DNA from: JBHELQ01 sp046262995
GTDB taxonomy: Bacteria > Actinomycetota > Thermoleophilia > Solirubrobacterales > Thermoleophilaceae
Direction: 5' to 3'
Length of the DNA stretch: 29,344 nt
Assembly: GCA_046262995.1 (NCBI GenBank)
Contig: JBHELQ010000031.1
Span: 1-29,344 of the forward strand
Shown: positions 12,091 to 19,394 of the stretch, in pieces
How positions within the stretch are numbered: the stretch's first letter is position 1
How the letters are laid out: each line of letters begins with the position of its first letter
Program-made: the position numbers and the translations under genes
Notes under the pieces: model-generated
What the model saw: only the letters and a program-made list of their open reading frames with translations
Database searches by the model: none
Told to the model about the DNA's origin: nothing

Positions 12091-14642
12091 TCGCGCGCCG
12101 CTCCGTTGTCGGCCGTGTCGCCGTCCAGCCGGCGTCTCAGCCGGACGATCGTCCCCTTGGGGCCCGGATCGACCTGCACGTCGTCCATCAGCGCTCTCAT
12201 GAGCGACAGTCCGCGCCCCTGGTCGTCGTCGCGCGGGTCCCGCCAGGCGCCCCGGTCCCGCACGGTTATCTCCACCTGACGTCCATGCAGCCGGCCGACC
12301 ACCTCGAACGGCGTGCGGCCGACCGAGCCGGCGTGCTCGATCGCGTTTGTGGCGGCCTCACCGCAGGCGGTAGTGATCTCCGCGATCTCCTGATCGCTCC
12401 CCTCGGCGTGATGGAGCCAGCGCCGCAGCAGGCTCCGCATGGAAGCCAGTGCCTCGGGGGCGGTCGGCAGCTCCACGCTGAAGTCGTCCGCCATCGGCAC
12501 GCTCCGCAGGACGAGAAGCGCCACGTCGTCGGGGGCGCCTCGCTCGGGGACCATCGCGCTCAGCACGTGATCGCACAGCGCCTCCGGCTCGCCCGGGGCG
12601 TCCTTCACGACCTGCGCCAGATGCTCGAGCGCCTGGTCCAGGTGCACTCCGGGGCGCTCGACGAGGCCGTCCGTGTAGAGCACCACGCTCGCGCCGGGCT
12701 CGATCGCCACCTCGACAGCCTCGAAGCCCGGGAACGGCAAGACGCCGAGCGGGACCGAGCGGCCGCCCTCCAGGTAGTGCGGCAGCCCCTCCCCGACGAT
12801 CACCATCGGCGGAAGGTGCCCTGCATTGACCCAGCACAGAGTTGCCTCCGCCGGGTCCAGCACCACGTACATGAGCGTCGCCATCTGGCTGTCGTCCGCC
12901 TCCGTCCACACCAGGCGGTTGAGCTGCTCCACCGCCGCCGCGGGTGGATGGCCCTCGAGCGCGTAAGCGCGCAGCGCGCTCCGCAGGCGTCCGACCATCG
13001 ACGCGGCGGCCAGCCCCTTGCCGGCGACGTCGCCCATCACCAGGCCGATCCCGCCGCCGGGGATGGCGATCACGTCATACCAGTCCCCCCCGACCTCGGC
13101 CTCGCTGGCGGCGGGCAGGTAGCGGGCCGCCACCGCCAGGCCCGGGAGCTGCGGCAGCCGCTCCGGCAGCAGGCTGCGCTGCAACGTCTCGGCGATCCGG
13201 TGCTCCCGCTCGTATACGCGGGCGTGCTCGATAGCCAGCGCCACGCGGTCTGAGGCGAGCTGAAGCAGGGCGAGCTCCTCCTCGCGGAAGCGTCGCGGCG
13301 GCGAGGCGGCGACCACGATCACGCCGGTGACCCGACCGCCCGCCATCATCGGGACGCCGAGTAGCGAGTGGATCTCGAGCTCCCGCAGGCCGGGGTCGAG
13401 CAGGTCGGTGGCCGAAGGGTCCTCGATCAGGAGCGGGGTACGCTCGGCGGCGACGCGGCCGGCGAAGCCACGTCCCGCCGGGACCGGCTCGAACTGCTCG
13501 AGCGGCGTCCCCGCCGTCGAGGCCGCCAACTCCAGGCGCTGCTCCTCGTCCACCAGGAAGATGCTGGCGGCGCCGGCGATCAGCACGTCGCGGACCAGCG
13601 GAGCGAGCTCCGTGACCATGTCGTCCAGGGCGCGGTGCGACAACGCCGCGTCGACCAGCACCTGCATGCCGCCGATCATCTCCGCGACGCGCTCTGCTTC
13701 CGCGCGGGCGTTCTGCTCGCGCTGGAGCGCCTCGCGCTCCTCCTCGCGCCGGCGGCGGTCACTGACATCGCGGATGAAGGCGGACAGCATCAGCTCGTCT
13801 CCGAGCTCGAACCGCGTGAGCGTCTCTTCAACCGGGAAGCGGCTGCCGTCACGCCGCTGCAGCTCGGTCTCGACCCACATCCGCGGCTCCTCCGCCGCCA
13901 GTAGCCGTGCCCGGCGCTCGTCGTGCTCTCCACGACCCTCGGGCGGGAAGATCAGCTCCCGCAGCGGACGGCCGAGCGTTTCCTCCGCGCGCCAGCCGAA
14001 CATCCGCTCCGCCGCGACGTTCCAGATGCTCACCTTTCCGCTGCTGTCGATCGCCACGAAGGCGTTCGGCGCGCTGTCCAGCACCGTCCGCAGACGGGTC
14101 TCGCTCCGCGCCAGTGCCCCGGCGCGCTCGGCGGCGCTTGCCGCGGCGCCCTGCAGGCGCTCGAGCAGGCGGGACACGAGCAGCCCGACCACCGTCGGAG
14201 TCCCCACGGCCAACAGCCACAGGACCACCGGGCTCATCGGGTCCTGGATCGTCAGCAGCACCGCGTAGAGGGCCGCGATCAGGACGACGTGCGCCAAAGC
14301 CCAGCGAAGCTGGAAGAAGGTGAACGCCTGGAGCGCCGTCCACGTGTAGATGATCGGATAGAGCGACGTGGTGTGCACCTCGTAGAGCGCGACGGTGATG
14401 ATCACGGTCCCCACCGCCACCGCCGCATGCAGCTCCAGGTCGGAGGTCCACGGGGCGCGCCAGAGGAAGAGCGCGGCCACGCCCACCGCCACTCCGGCGA
14501 GCACGAACAGCGCGGGCTCGTTTATGCGCGAGTCGTGCGGGAAGGCAAGCGTGAGCAGGCCGAGCGCGGCTCCAGCGGTGAACACGTAGGCGAGCGATCT
14601 CGCCTTCACCCGCCGATCGAACAGCTCGGGCTGGTCGCTCAC
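12087..14642 (-). CDS. Membrane-PAS-GAF-SpoIIE phosphatase-RsbW kinase fusion
   Basis: 851-residue multidomain regulator. About 15-160: around six membrane helices (FTAGAALGLLTLAF through VVGLLVSRLL). About 181-297: PAS (VLDSAPNAFVAIDSSGKVSI). About 325-478: GAF (SIFLVDEEQRLELAAS). About 487-715: SpoIIE/PP2C phosphatase with metal ligands D520 (GGDWYDV), D538 (MGDVAGKG), D658 (LYTDGLVE) and D705/D706 (APDDVALLVL). About 725-838: RsbW-type HATPase, N-box ACGEAATNAIEH (E762, N766) and G-box RDRGAW ... GRGLSLM. It thus joins in one chain the kinase and phosphatase that act on a STAS protein, encoded next in the operon. GTG 14642 lies nine bases behind TAAGCT. No sigma factor of the SigB/SigF type is in the window. 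Confidence 0.93.
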   Translation of the reverse strand: MSDQPELFDRRVKARSLAYVFTAGAALGLLTLAFPHDSRINEPALFVLAGVAVGVAALFLWRAPWTSDLELHAAVAVGTVIITVALYEVHTTSLYPIIYTWTALQAFTFFQLRWALAHVVLIAALYAVLLTIQDPMSPVVLWLLAVGTPTVVGLLVSRLLERLQGAAASAAERAGALARSETRLRTVLDSAPNAFVAIDSSGKVSIWNVAAERMFGWRAEETLGRPLRELIFPPEGRGEHDERRARLLAAEEPRMWVETELQRRDGSRFPVEETLTRFELGDELMLSAFIRDVSDRRRREEEREALQREQNARAEAERVAEMIGGMQVLVDAALSHRALDDMVTELAPLVRDVLIAGAASIFLVDEEQRLELAASTAGTPLEQFEPVPAGRGFAGRVAAERTPLLIEDPSATDLLDPGLRELEIHSLLGVPMMAGGRVTGVIVVAASPPRRFREEELALLQLASDRVALAIEHARVYEREHRIAETLQRSLLPERLPQLPGLAVAARYLPAASEAEVGGDWYDVIAIPGGGIGLVMGDVAGKGLAAASMVGRLRSALRAYALEGHPPAAAVEQLNRLVWTEADDSQMATLMYVVLDPAEATLCWVNAGHLPPMVIVGEGLPHYLEGGRSVPLGVLPFPGFEAVEVAIEPGASVVLYTDGLVERPGVHLDQALEHLAQVVKDAPGEPEALCDHVLSAMVPERGAPDDVALLVLRSVPMADDFSVELPTAPEALASMRSLLRRWLHHAEGSDQEIAEITTACGEAATNAIEHAGSVGRTPFEVVGRLHGRQVEITVRDRGAWRDPRDDDQGRGLSLMRALMDDVQVDPGPKGTIVRLRRRLDGDTADNGAARE

Positions 14643-14651
14643 CGAGCGGAA

Positions 14652-14657
14652 AGCTTA
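14652..14657 (-). promoter_or_regulatory. -10 TAAGCT for the phosphatase/kinase fusion gene, built on the upstream stop codon
   Basis: The TAA stop of the upstream small gene (14657-14655) forms the first half of TAAGCT, nine bases before GTG 14642. Spacing suggests a leaderless or nearly leaderless message. Confidence 0.35.
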
Positions 14658-14966
14658 CGGCTCGTCTCCGTCGTCCCGGCGCATACGCGCCGACAGGCGT
14701 GCCAGCGCCTCGTGACACTCGGCCACGCGGCGCTTGACCGGATCGTCGTCGGGCCGGTCGTGCACGAGGTCCCAGGTGCGGTCGGCGGTGTCGCGGGCCG
14801 TCTCCGGCGTCGCCTTGCTGCACAGGACGTCGACGAGCTGGAGCTCGAACGCCTCGAGCTGCCGCGCGGGCTCGCCGGGCGCGAGCTTCGGGAACGGCTC
14901 CCCGGTCGCCTCGCGCCACATGGCGGTGGCGATCGCCAGGCGGTTGCGCAACGTCGCGGCGTCCAC
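14655..14966 (-). CDS. Hypothetical 103-residue soluble protein
   Basis: Unrecognised small protein, predicted largely alpha-helical, with many Ala, Arg, Asp and Glu. The N-terminal part (LRNRLAIATAMWREATGEPF) and C-terminal part (VKRRVAECHEALARLSARMR) look like amphipathic helices around a middle helix (RQLEAFELQLVDVLCSK) and a DRTWDLVHDRPDDDP loop. There is no signal peptide or membrane segment. Third codon positions are G/C rich and the frame is clean, supporting a real gene. GTG 14966 lies exactly six bases behind TAGCCT, an ideal leaderless start. It precedes the phosphatase/kinase fusion by 12 bases and could share a transcript with the partner-switch module. Function not inferred. Confidence 0.7.
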   Translation of the reverse strand: MDAATLRNRLAIATAMWREATGEPFPKLAPGEPARQLEAFELQLVDVLCSKATPETARDTADRTWDLVHDRPDDDPVKRRVAECHEALARLSARMRRDDGDEP

Positions 14967-14972
14967 GGCGTC

Positions 14973-14978
14973 AGGCTA
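14973..14978 (-). promoter_or_regulatory. -10 TAGCCT for the small hypothetical gene
   Basis: Reverse-strand TAGCCT with exactly six bases to GTG 14966. It may also drive the partner-switch genes downstream. Confidence 0.5.
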
Positions 14979-14999
14979 GCTACGTAAGCGCACCCGCGC

Positions 15000-15431
15000 T
15001 CAGCCGCTCGGCAGGCTCGATCCCGCGAAGAACAGGAACCAGACCATGTACGCGAATCCCACGACGACCGCCGCGGTCACGAAGACGGTCTCAAGCCGGT
15101 TGAGGGTCGGCGCGCGGTGCCGCTCGTCACGCATGCTGCGATTCCAGTTGTAGCGCCGGGGGCCGGCCTGACCCTTGAGCCGGCGCGCCGCGACGATCCC
15201 CAGCAGCCACATGATCACGAAGTAAGAGCCGAGGATCCCGGCGAACACGATGGCGACCGCCCCGAGTGCGAAGCCGCCGCCGCCCGACGTCGTCTGGAGC
15301 TGCGAGCCGACCCAGAGCCAGCCCGCGGGTATCCCGAACCCGACGAGCGCGGCGGCCACGAGCGTCAGCGCCGTGGCCGCGAGCGAGCCCAGGCCGCGGG
15401 CCAGGACCCTGGGGGAGCGCTCCGGATGCAC
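15000..15431 (-). CDS. Small three-helix membrane protein, unknown function
   Basis: 143 residues with three hydrophobic segments: about 17-42 (LAATALTLVAAALVGFGIPA and on), 54-80 (LGAVAIVFAGILGSYFVIMW and on) and 113-134 (VFVTAAVVVGFAYMVWFLFF). A Gly-rich outer loop (TTSGGGG) joins the first two, and a basic cytoplasmic loop (ARRLKGQAGPRRYNWNRSMR) the last two. No family motif is recognised. The GTG start at 15431 sits nine bases behind TATTCG, which pairs with TTGACT 17 bases further upstream, the clearest housekeeping promoter in the window. It follows msrA on the same strand but has its own promoter. A role in the envelope is all that can be said. Confidence 0.75.
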   Translation of the reverse strand: MHPERSPRVLARGLGSLAATALTLVAAALVGFGIPAGWLWVGSQLQTTSGGGGFALGAVAIVFAGILGSYFVIMWLLGIVAARRLKGQAGPRRYNWNRSMRDERHRAPTLNRLETVFVTAAVVVGFAYMVWFLFFAGSSLPSG

Positions 15432-15440
15432 GCATGCACT

Positions 15441-15469
15441 CGAATACAGGCTGCCCGTATCCGAGTCAA
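15441..15469 (-). promoter_or_regulatory. Sigma-70 promoter TTGACT-17-TATTCG
   Basis: On the reverse strand TTGACT (15469-15464), a 17-base spacer and TATTCG (15446-15441). It serves the three-helix membrane protein gene; transcription should begin two or three bases before, or at, GTG 15431. Confidence 0.65.
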
Positions 15470-15489
15470 GCGGCGGCCCGGTCCGGGGC

Positions 15490-15957
15490 CTAGATCCGGC
15501 AGGTCGCCAGACCGCGCTTGACGAGGTACTGCTGGTGGTAGTCCTCGGCCTGCCAGAAGGTCTGCGCGGGCACGATCTCGGTGGCGATCGGGCGCGAGAA
15601 GCGCGCCTGCGCCCGCTCCTTCGACTCCTCCGCCGCCCGCTGCTGCTCGGCGGAGTGGAAGAAGACGACCGAGCGGTACTGGCTGCCCACGTCCGGCCCC
15701 TGGCGGTTCACCTGGGTCGGATCGTGCATCTCCCAGAAGCGCTCGAGCAGCGCGTCGTAGGAGACCTCGTCGGGGTCGAACTCCACCTGCACGACCTCCG
15801 CGTGCCCCGTGCGGTCGCTGCACACGTCCTCGTAGCTCGGGTCCTCGAGCGCCCCGCCCATGTAGCCGGCCGCCGCGTCGACCACGCCCGGCAGGTTCCG
15901 GAACTCCACCTCGACCTGCCAGAAGCAGCCCGCCCCGAATGTGGCCGTCTCGGTCAT
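15490..15957 (-). CDS. msrA: Peptide-methionine (S)-S-oxide reductase MsrA
   Basis: Repairs oxidised methionine by reducing the S-sulfoxide, in the cytoplasm. 155 residues, normal for the family. The catalytic C11 is in FGAGCFWQVE; other conserved pieces are GHAEVVQVEFD at 51-61, MHDPTQ at 77-82 and GSQYRSVVF at 91-99, which bind the methyl group and carry the general acid. A C-terminal cysteine, C153 in ATCRI, is a candidate resolving residue for thioredoxin recycling. ATG 15957 has a strong Shine-Dalgarno (AAAGGAGG) five bases upstream, unlike the leaderless neighbours. No msrB is nearby. It is divergent from the PAS/MBL operon. Confidence 0.96.
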   Translation of the reverse strand: MTETATFGAGCFWQVEVEFRNLPGVVDAAAGYMGGALEDPSYEDVCSDRTGHAEVVQVEFDPDEVSYDALLERFWEMHDPTQVNRQGPDVGSQYRSVVFFHSAEQQRAAEESKERAQARFSRPIATEIVPAQTFWQAEDYHQQYLVKRGLATCRI

Positions 15958-16007
15958 CCAACCTCCTTTCGCTCTACAAGGGTAAGTCGCGCCAGGCGCC
16001 GGGCCGT

Positions 16008-16013
16008 TACGTT
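16008..16013 (+). promoter_or_regulatory. -10 TACGTT for the PAS-MBL operon
   Basis: TACGTT ends exactly six bases before GTG 16020. This spacing and the lack of a Shine-Dalgarno support GTG 16020 as a leaderless start, although the frame stays open upstream. Confidence 0.5.
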
Positions 16014-16019
16014 CCCACC

Positions 16020-16412
16020 GTGTCGCAGCGTCCGCTCGAGCTGATCCTCGCGCGAAACCTGTTGTCGAGCCTGTCGACGCCCGCGTTCCTCGTCGACGAG
16101 GACGGCGTGCTCGTCTTCTACAACGACGCGGCGGGGGCGCTGCTGGGAAAGCGCTTCGAGGAGGCCGGGCGGATGCGGCCCGAGGAGTGGGGCACGGCCT
16201 TCGGCCCGGTGGACGCGAGCGGCGGAGCGATCGCGATCGAGGAGCTGCCGTTGACGCTCGCGCTGCGGCGCGGCCGCCCGGCCCACTCCCGCTTCCAGAT
16301 CCGCTCCCTCGACGGGGCCGACCACGTCATCGAGGTCAGCGCCGTCCCGATCGTCACGACCGAGGGAACGAGCGGGGCGATCGCGATCTTCTGGCCGGTG
16401 GAAGAGGGCTGA
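16020..16412 (+). CDS. Stand-alone PAS-domain protein
   Basis: 130 residues that are little more than one PAS domain: N-terminal helix (LELILARNLLSSLST), core strand PAFLVDEDGVLVFYNDAAG at 21-39, the helix GALLGKRFEEAG, and the final strands HVIEVSAVPIVTTEG and SGAIAIFWPV. No output domain is attached. It ends one base before the ATG of the metallo-beta-lactamase-fold gene, so the pair is an operon and this protein may sense a ligand or redox state for that hydrolase; this is inference from context. The start is GTG 16020 based on TACGTT six bases upstream; the same frame is open to 15939, but the extra residues are encoded inside the msrA start region and look unrelated. Confidence 0.82.
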   Translation: MSQRPLELILARNLLSSLSTPAFLVDEDGVLVFYNDAAGALLGKRFEEAGRMRPEEWGTAFGPVDASGGAIAIEELPLTLALRRGRPAHSRFQIRSLDGADHVIEVSAVPIVTTEGTSGAIAIFWPVEEG

Positions 16413-16413
16413 G

Positions 16414-17286
16414 ATGAAGGTCAAGGTCTGGGGCTCACGCGGCTCGGTCCCCTCGCCGGGGCCCGAGACGACGCGCTACGGGGGCAACACCTCGTGCGTG
16501 GGGGTGACGCTGGCCGACGGAACGGTCCTTGCGCTCGACTCCGGCACGGGCATCAGGAACCTGGGACTCGTCCTGGCGAAGGAGCGCACGCGGATCAACA
16601 TCCTGCTCACCCACCTGCACATGGACCACATCCAGGGGCTCGTGTTCTTCGCCCCGGCGTTTCGGCCGAGTTCGGAGATCGTCGTCTGGGGGCCGGCCGC
16701 GCCCGACGCTCCGCTCCAGGACCGCATAGCGCGCTACATCTCGGCGCCGCTGTCGGCGGTCGAGGTCCGCGAGCTCCCCTGCGAGGTCGAGTTCCGGGAG
16801 GCCCCGCACAGCCAGTGGCAGATCGGCACCGCGACCGTGCGGGCGGCGTCGGTGACGCACCGCGGGCCGACCCTCGGCTACCGGATCGACGAGGGCGACA
16901 CGTCGCTCTGCTACCTGCCCGACCACGAGCCGGCGCTCGGCGCGGAGCTCGGTCGCGACGATCCCGACTGGATCTCCGGCTATGAGCTGGCGCGGGGCGC
17001 CACGCTGCTCGTCCACGACTGCCAGTACACGGACGACGAATACCCGGACCACGTCGGCTGGGGGCACTCGGGGCTGTCCGACACGCTCGCGTTCGCCCGC
17101 CGGGCGGAACCCGACCGGCTGCTCCTGTTCCACCACGACCCGCTCCACTCGGACGACTTCCTCGACGTCCTGCACGGCCGGGCGGTCGAGCTCTGGTGCG
17201 AGCTGGGTGGGCGGGCGGACCAGGTGGAGATGGCGTCCGAGGGGCGGGAGCTCGACCTCGTCAGGCAGCCCCAGGCCCGGGCGTGA
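16414..17286 (+). CDS. Metallo-beta-lactamase-fold hydrolase
   Basis: Soluble two-metal hydrolase of 290 residues. The metal motif THLHMDHIQG gives H67, H69, D71 and H72; further ligands are likely H149 (SVTHRGPTLGY), D170 (LPDHEP) and H240 (LLFHHDP). The N-terminus WGSRGSVPSPGPETTRYGG is typical of the PhnP/cyclic-nucleotide-phosphodiesterase-like branch of the superfamily (class II PDE or RNase Z relatives), so a phosphodiester substrate is more likely than a beta-lactam. It is coupled to the PAS protein gene one base upstream. Its last 26 bases overlap the end of the convergent VOC gene. Confidence 0.9.
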   Translation: MKVKVWGSRGSVPSPGPETTRYGGNTSCVGVTLADGTVLALDSGTGIRNLGLVLAKERTRINILLTHLHMDHIQGLVFFAPAFRPSSEIVVWGPAAPDAPLQDRIARYISAPLSAVEVRELPCEVEFREAPHSQWQIGTATVRAASVTHRGPTLGYRIDEGDTSLCYLPDHEPALGAELGRDDPDWISGYELARGATLLVHDCQYTDDEYPDHVGWGHSGLSDTLAFARRAEPDRLLLFHHDPLHSDDFLDVLHGRAVELWCELGGRADQVEMASEGRELDLVRQPQARA

Positions 17287-17872
17287 TGAACGCGATCGCC
17301 GGTCCAAGTCCCGCCCGCGTCCTGAGCGGCGCTATCCGGCGTCCGGGCTGAACGGCCGGCCGGGCCGGGCCCAGACGATCTCCGAGCAGCTCGGCTGGGC
17401 ACTCGAGGTCCTCCACCAGCAGGGCGATGCCCCACAGCCGCGCGGGGCCGCCAGGGTCCTCGCGGATGTGCGTCCCCTCCGGCGCTTCCACGACCTCCAG
17501 GACGACCTCGCCCATCCGGAAGAAGGCCTGGCGCCGCGACCCTCCCGGCGTCGGGCCCTCGCGCAGCCGGCGGAAGTCCAGCCCGGCGGCCTCGAGCGCC
17601 GCGCGCGTCCGCTCCAGGTCGGGCGTGAACGCCACGACGTGGTCGATCGACACCGCGCCGTTCGGATGCTGCGTGCCGCGCGCCGGCGCCCGTTCGGACC
17701 GGGAGCTCGGCAGGCCGTCGAGGTCGCCGTCGCGCAGCCCGCGCACCGACCAGCCGACGATGCCCCGGCCGGCCGCCGAGGGGTCGAGGCGGACGCGGAC
17801 GCTGCCGATCTCGCAGCTCCCCTCTCGCACCCGGAAGCCGCAGGCCTCCCACGCGCCCGGATCGTCCGCCAC
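17261..17872 (-). CDS. VOC (glyoxalase/bleomycin-resistance) family protein
   Basis: Two-module VOC protein. The visible first half (WEACGFRVREGSCEIGSVRV) and the second half (SIDHVVAFTPDLERTRAALE, then RQAFFRMGEVVLEVVEAPEG and WGIALLVEDLE) show the paired beta-alpha-beta-beta-beta pattern. Such proteins are metal-dependent lyases, dioxygenases or binding proteins; no clear metal triad can be fixed here. The start is uncertain: GTG 17872 is the only usual start codon after the in-frame TAG at 17923-17921, yet the frame upstream reads TIEGLLVADD, which looks like the first strand of the fold. A rare start (ATC 17887, CTG 17878) is possible. It follows the ECF sigma gene and is convergent with the MBL gene. 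Confidence 0.75.
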   Translation of the reverse strand: MADDPGAWEACGFRVREGSCEIGSVRVRLDPSAAGRGIVGWSVRGLRDGDLDGLPSSRSERAPARGTQHPNGAVSIDHVVAFTPDLERTRAALEAAGLDFRRLREGPTPGGSRRQAFFRMGEVVLEVVEAPEGTHIREDPGGPARLWGIALLVEDLECPAELLGDRLGPARPAVQPGRRIAPLRTRAGLGPAIAFITPGPGAA

Positions 17873-17920
17873 GAGCAGCCCTTCGATCGTGGGCTGGGTC
17901 CGCTCCTCCGCCGCTGCCGC

Positions 17921-19258
17921 CTAGTAGCCGGACGCGCCGTTGTCCAGCGCGGTACCGGACTCCGCCGTCCCGCTCGAGCGCTGTTCGCGCCAGCTGCGCG
18001 GGGCCGCCGGCCGTCGTCGCCGTACCGGCGTCAGCGTCGACTGCTCGTCGCGCCTGACGCGCGCGCGAGAAGGCGGTTGCACGGAATCGGGCCTCCCGGC
18101 CCCGGGCTCGACCCGCTCGGACCTCCCCGAGGCCAGCGGCCGGGCGTGAGGCCGGCCGCGGGCAAGGGCCCTGCCGCCACGGCCGTGCCGAGCGCCGCCC
18201 GCTCGACCGCCGCGCCGAAGCCTCGCCCGCGCGCCGGTGCTTTCTCCGCGATTGGGGACGGCCCCCTGCGCGGCCGGCGCCTCGACTGCCGGCGCTGCGG
18301 GGGCGCCCTCCGAGCCGGAGTCGACCAGGGCGGCATGACCACCAACCGCCCCCCCGCCCACCAGCGCTCCGACCACGGCGATCTTGGCGGCCGTCGCGGC
18401 AACCGCCGGCAGCCCGCCCGAGACCACCCCGGCACCGGTGACCGCGGCTCCGCCGCCCGTCCCGCCGCCGAACCCCGCCGCCGAGAGCACGCTCGCCTTC
18501 AGCCCCAGCGACGGCGTCACGGGCAGCGCCGCCGCCAGCAGCAGGCGCTGGCGCTTCACCTCTTCCCGGAAGCCGCGACAGCCGGGGCACTCGCTCAGGT
18601 GATGGCGCAGATGGCTGCGCCTGAGGGAGCCGCCGCGCAGGTTCGCGAGCTGTTCGCGCACCTCCACGCAAGGCAGCTCCCGCGCCTCCCGGCGCTGCAT
18701 CAGTCCCGAGCGAGCGCGGAACACGAGCGCCTTCACCCTGTGCACCTCGCAGCCCAGGACCTCCGCCACGTCTGCGTGCGCGAGGCCGCCCGCTTCCGAC
18801 AGGAGCAGCGCGGCGCGCTGCTCCTCGGGCAGGTCGCCCAGGTCCCGAAGCAGCTGCCGCAGCTCCGCGCGGCGCTCGACCTGCTCCTCGAGCCCGGTGA
18901 CCTGGATGTCCACCTCCGGCGAGAGCTCCTCGCGGCGGGCCCGCAGGACCGACAGGCAGCGGTTGCGGGCGATCGTGTAGAGCCACGGCTTGAGGCGAAT
19001 CTCGCGCTCGTCCCGCAGGAGGTCGCGATACGCCGACGCGAAGGTCTGCTGGACGGCGTCCTCGGCCTCTTCGTGCGAGCCGAGCAGGTGGCGGCAGAAG
19101 GCCAGGATCCTGGCTCCATAGCGCTCGTAGAGCACCTCGAACGCGGGCTCGCTGCCACGGCGCAGATGAGCGACGAGACGGTCGTCTCCCAGCACCGTGA
19201 GCAACCGCTTGGAGCGGGCAGGCCCGCCTGACCGTAGGGGGACCGAGACGGTAGGCAC
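17921..19258 (-). CDS. ECF sigma factor fused to zinc anti-sigma-like domain and membrane segment
   Basis: 445 residues. Region 2 covers about 28-108 (FEVLYERYGARILAFCRHLL, EEAEDAVQQTFASAYRD, PWLYTIARNRCLSVLR) and region 4 about 132-187 (LRDLGDLPEEQRAALLLSEA, HADVAEVLGCEVHRVKALVF). It is followed by a zinc anti-sigma signature, H220-x3-C224-x2-C227 (HHLSECPGC), a hydrophobic Ala/Gly/Val segment (about 282-311, AKIAVVGALVGGG) that could span the membrane, and an Arg/Gly/Ser/Pro-rich tail probably outside. Sigma factor and membrane-bound inhibitor thus seem to be one chain, so release by proteolysis or conformational change would be needed. GTG 19258 lies six bases behind CACCCT. No separate anti-sigma gene follows. 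Confidence 0.87.
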   Translation of the reverse strand: MPTVSVPLRSGGPARSKRLLTVLGDDRLVAHLRRGSEPAFEVLYERYGARILAFCRHLLGSHEEAEDAVQQTFASAYRDLLRDEREIRLKPWLYTIARNRCLSVLRARREELSPEVDIQVTGLEEQVERRAELRQLLRDLGDLPEEQRAALLLSEAGGLAHADVAEVLGCEVHRVKALVFRARSGLMQRREARELPCVEVREQLANLRGGSLRRSHLRHHLSECPGCRGFREEVKRQRLLLAAALPVTPSLGLKASVLSAAGFGGGTGGGAAVTGAGVVSGGLPAVAATAAKIAVVGALVGGGAVGGHAALVDSGSEGAPAAPAVEAPAAQGAVPNRGESTGARARLRRGGRAGGARHGRGGRALARGRPHARPLASGRSERVEPGAGRPDSVQPPSRARVRRDEQSTLTPVRRRRPAAPRSWREQRSSGTAESGTALDNGASGY

Positions 19259-19264
19259 CGACTA

Positions 19265-19293
19265 AGGGTGGTACCCGGCCTGCAGGCTGTCAA
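19265..19293 (-). promoter_or_regulatory. Promoter of the ECF sigma gene with palindrome in the spacer
   Basis: Reverse strand: consensus -35 TTGACA (19293-19288), 17-base spacer, CACCCT (19270-19265), then six bases to GTG 19258. The spacer begins with the perfect 10-bp palindrome GCCTGCAGGC (19287-19278), a place where a repressor or sigma/anti-sigma-related regulator would occlude polymerase. The -10 is weak apart from its A and final T. Confidence 0.5.
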
Positions 19294-19394
19294 CCGAGTG
19301 CGAGGCATCACCCTCAGAACGCGCACGGGCGGTCGAGGTTGGAGAGAAGGAGGGCGCCGGCCGTCCCCGGGGCCCCCGTGGCAGGCTTCGACTC

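Noticed and set aside
12036..13253. 405-codon forward frame opposite the phosphatase gene
   Set aside because: His/Arg-rich shadow of the antisense SpoIIE/HATPase coding sequence; no domain pattern.
18150..18340. Possible frameshift in the C-terminal tail of the sigma fusion (Arg/Gly-rich after a run of C at about 18348-18354)
   Set aside because: The hydrophobic segment reads in frame across the run and the tail ends in an ordered Ser/Gly/Thr-rich sequence; a disordered extracytoplasmic tail is the simpler explanation.
16980..19231. Very long open frames on both strands (up to 749 codons) across the MBL, VOC and sigma genes
   Set aside because: They cross several real genes in other frames and show only low-complexity Arg/Ala/Gly sequence, a normal result of few stop codons in GC-rich DNA.
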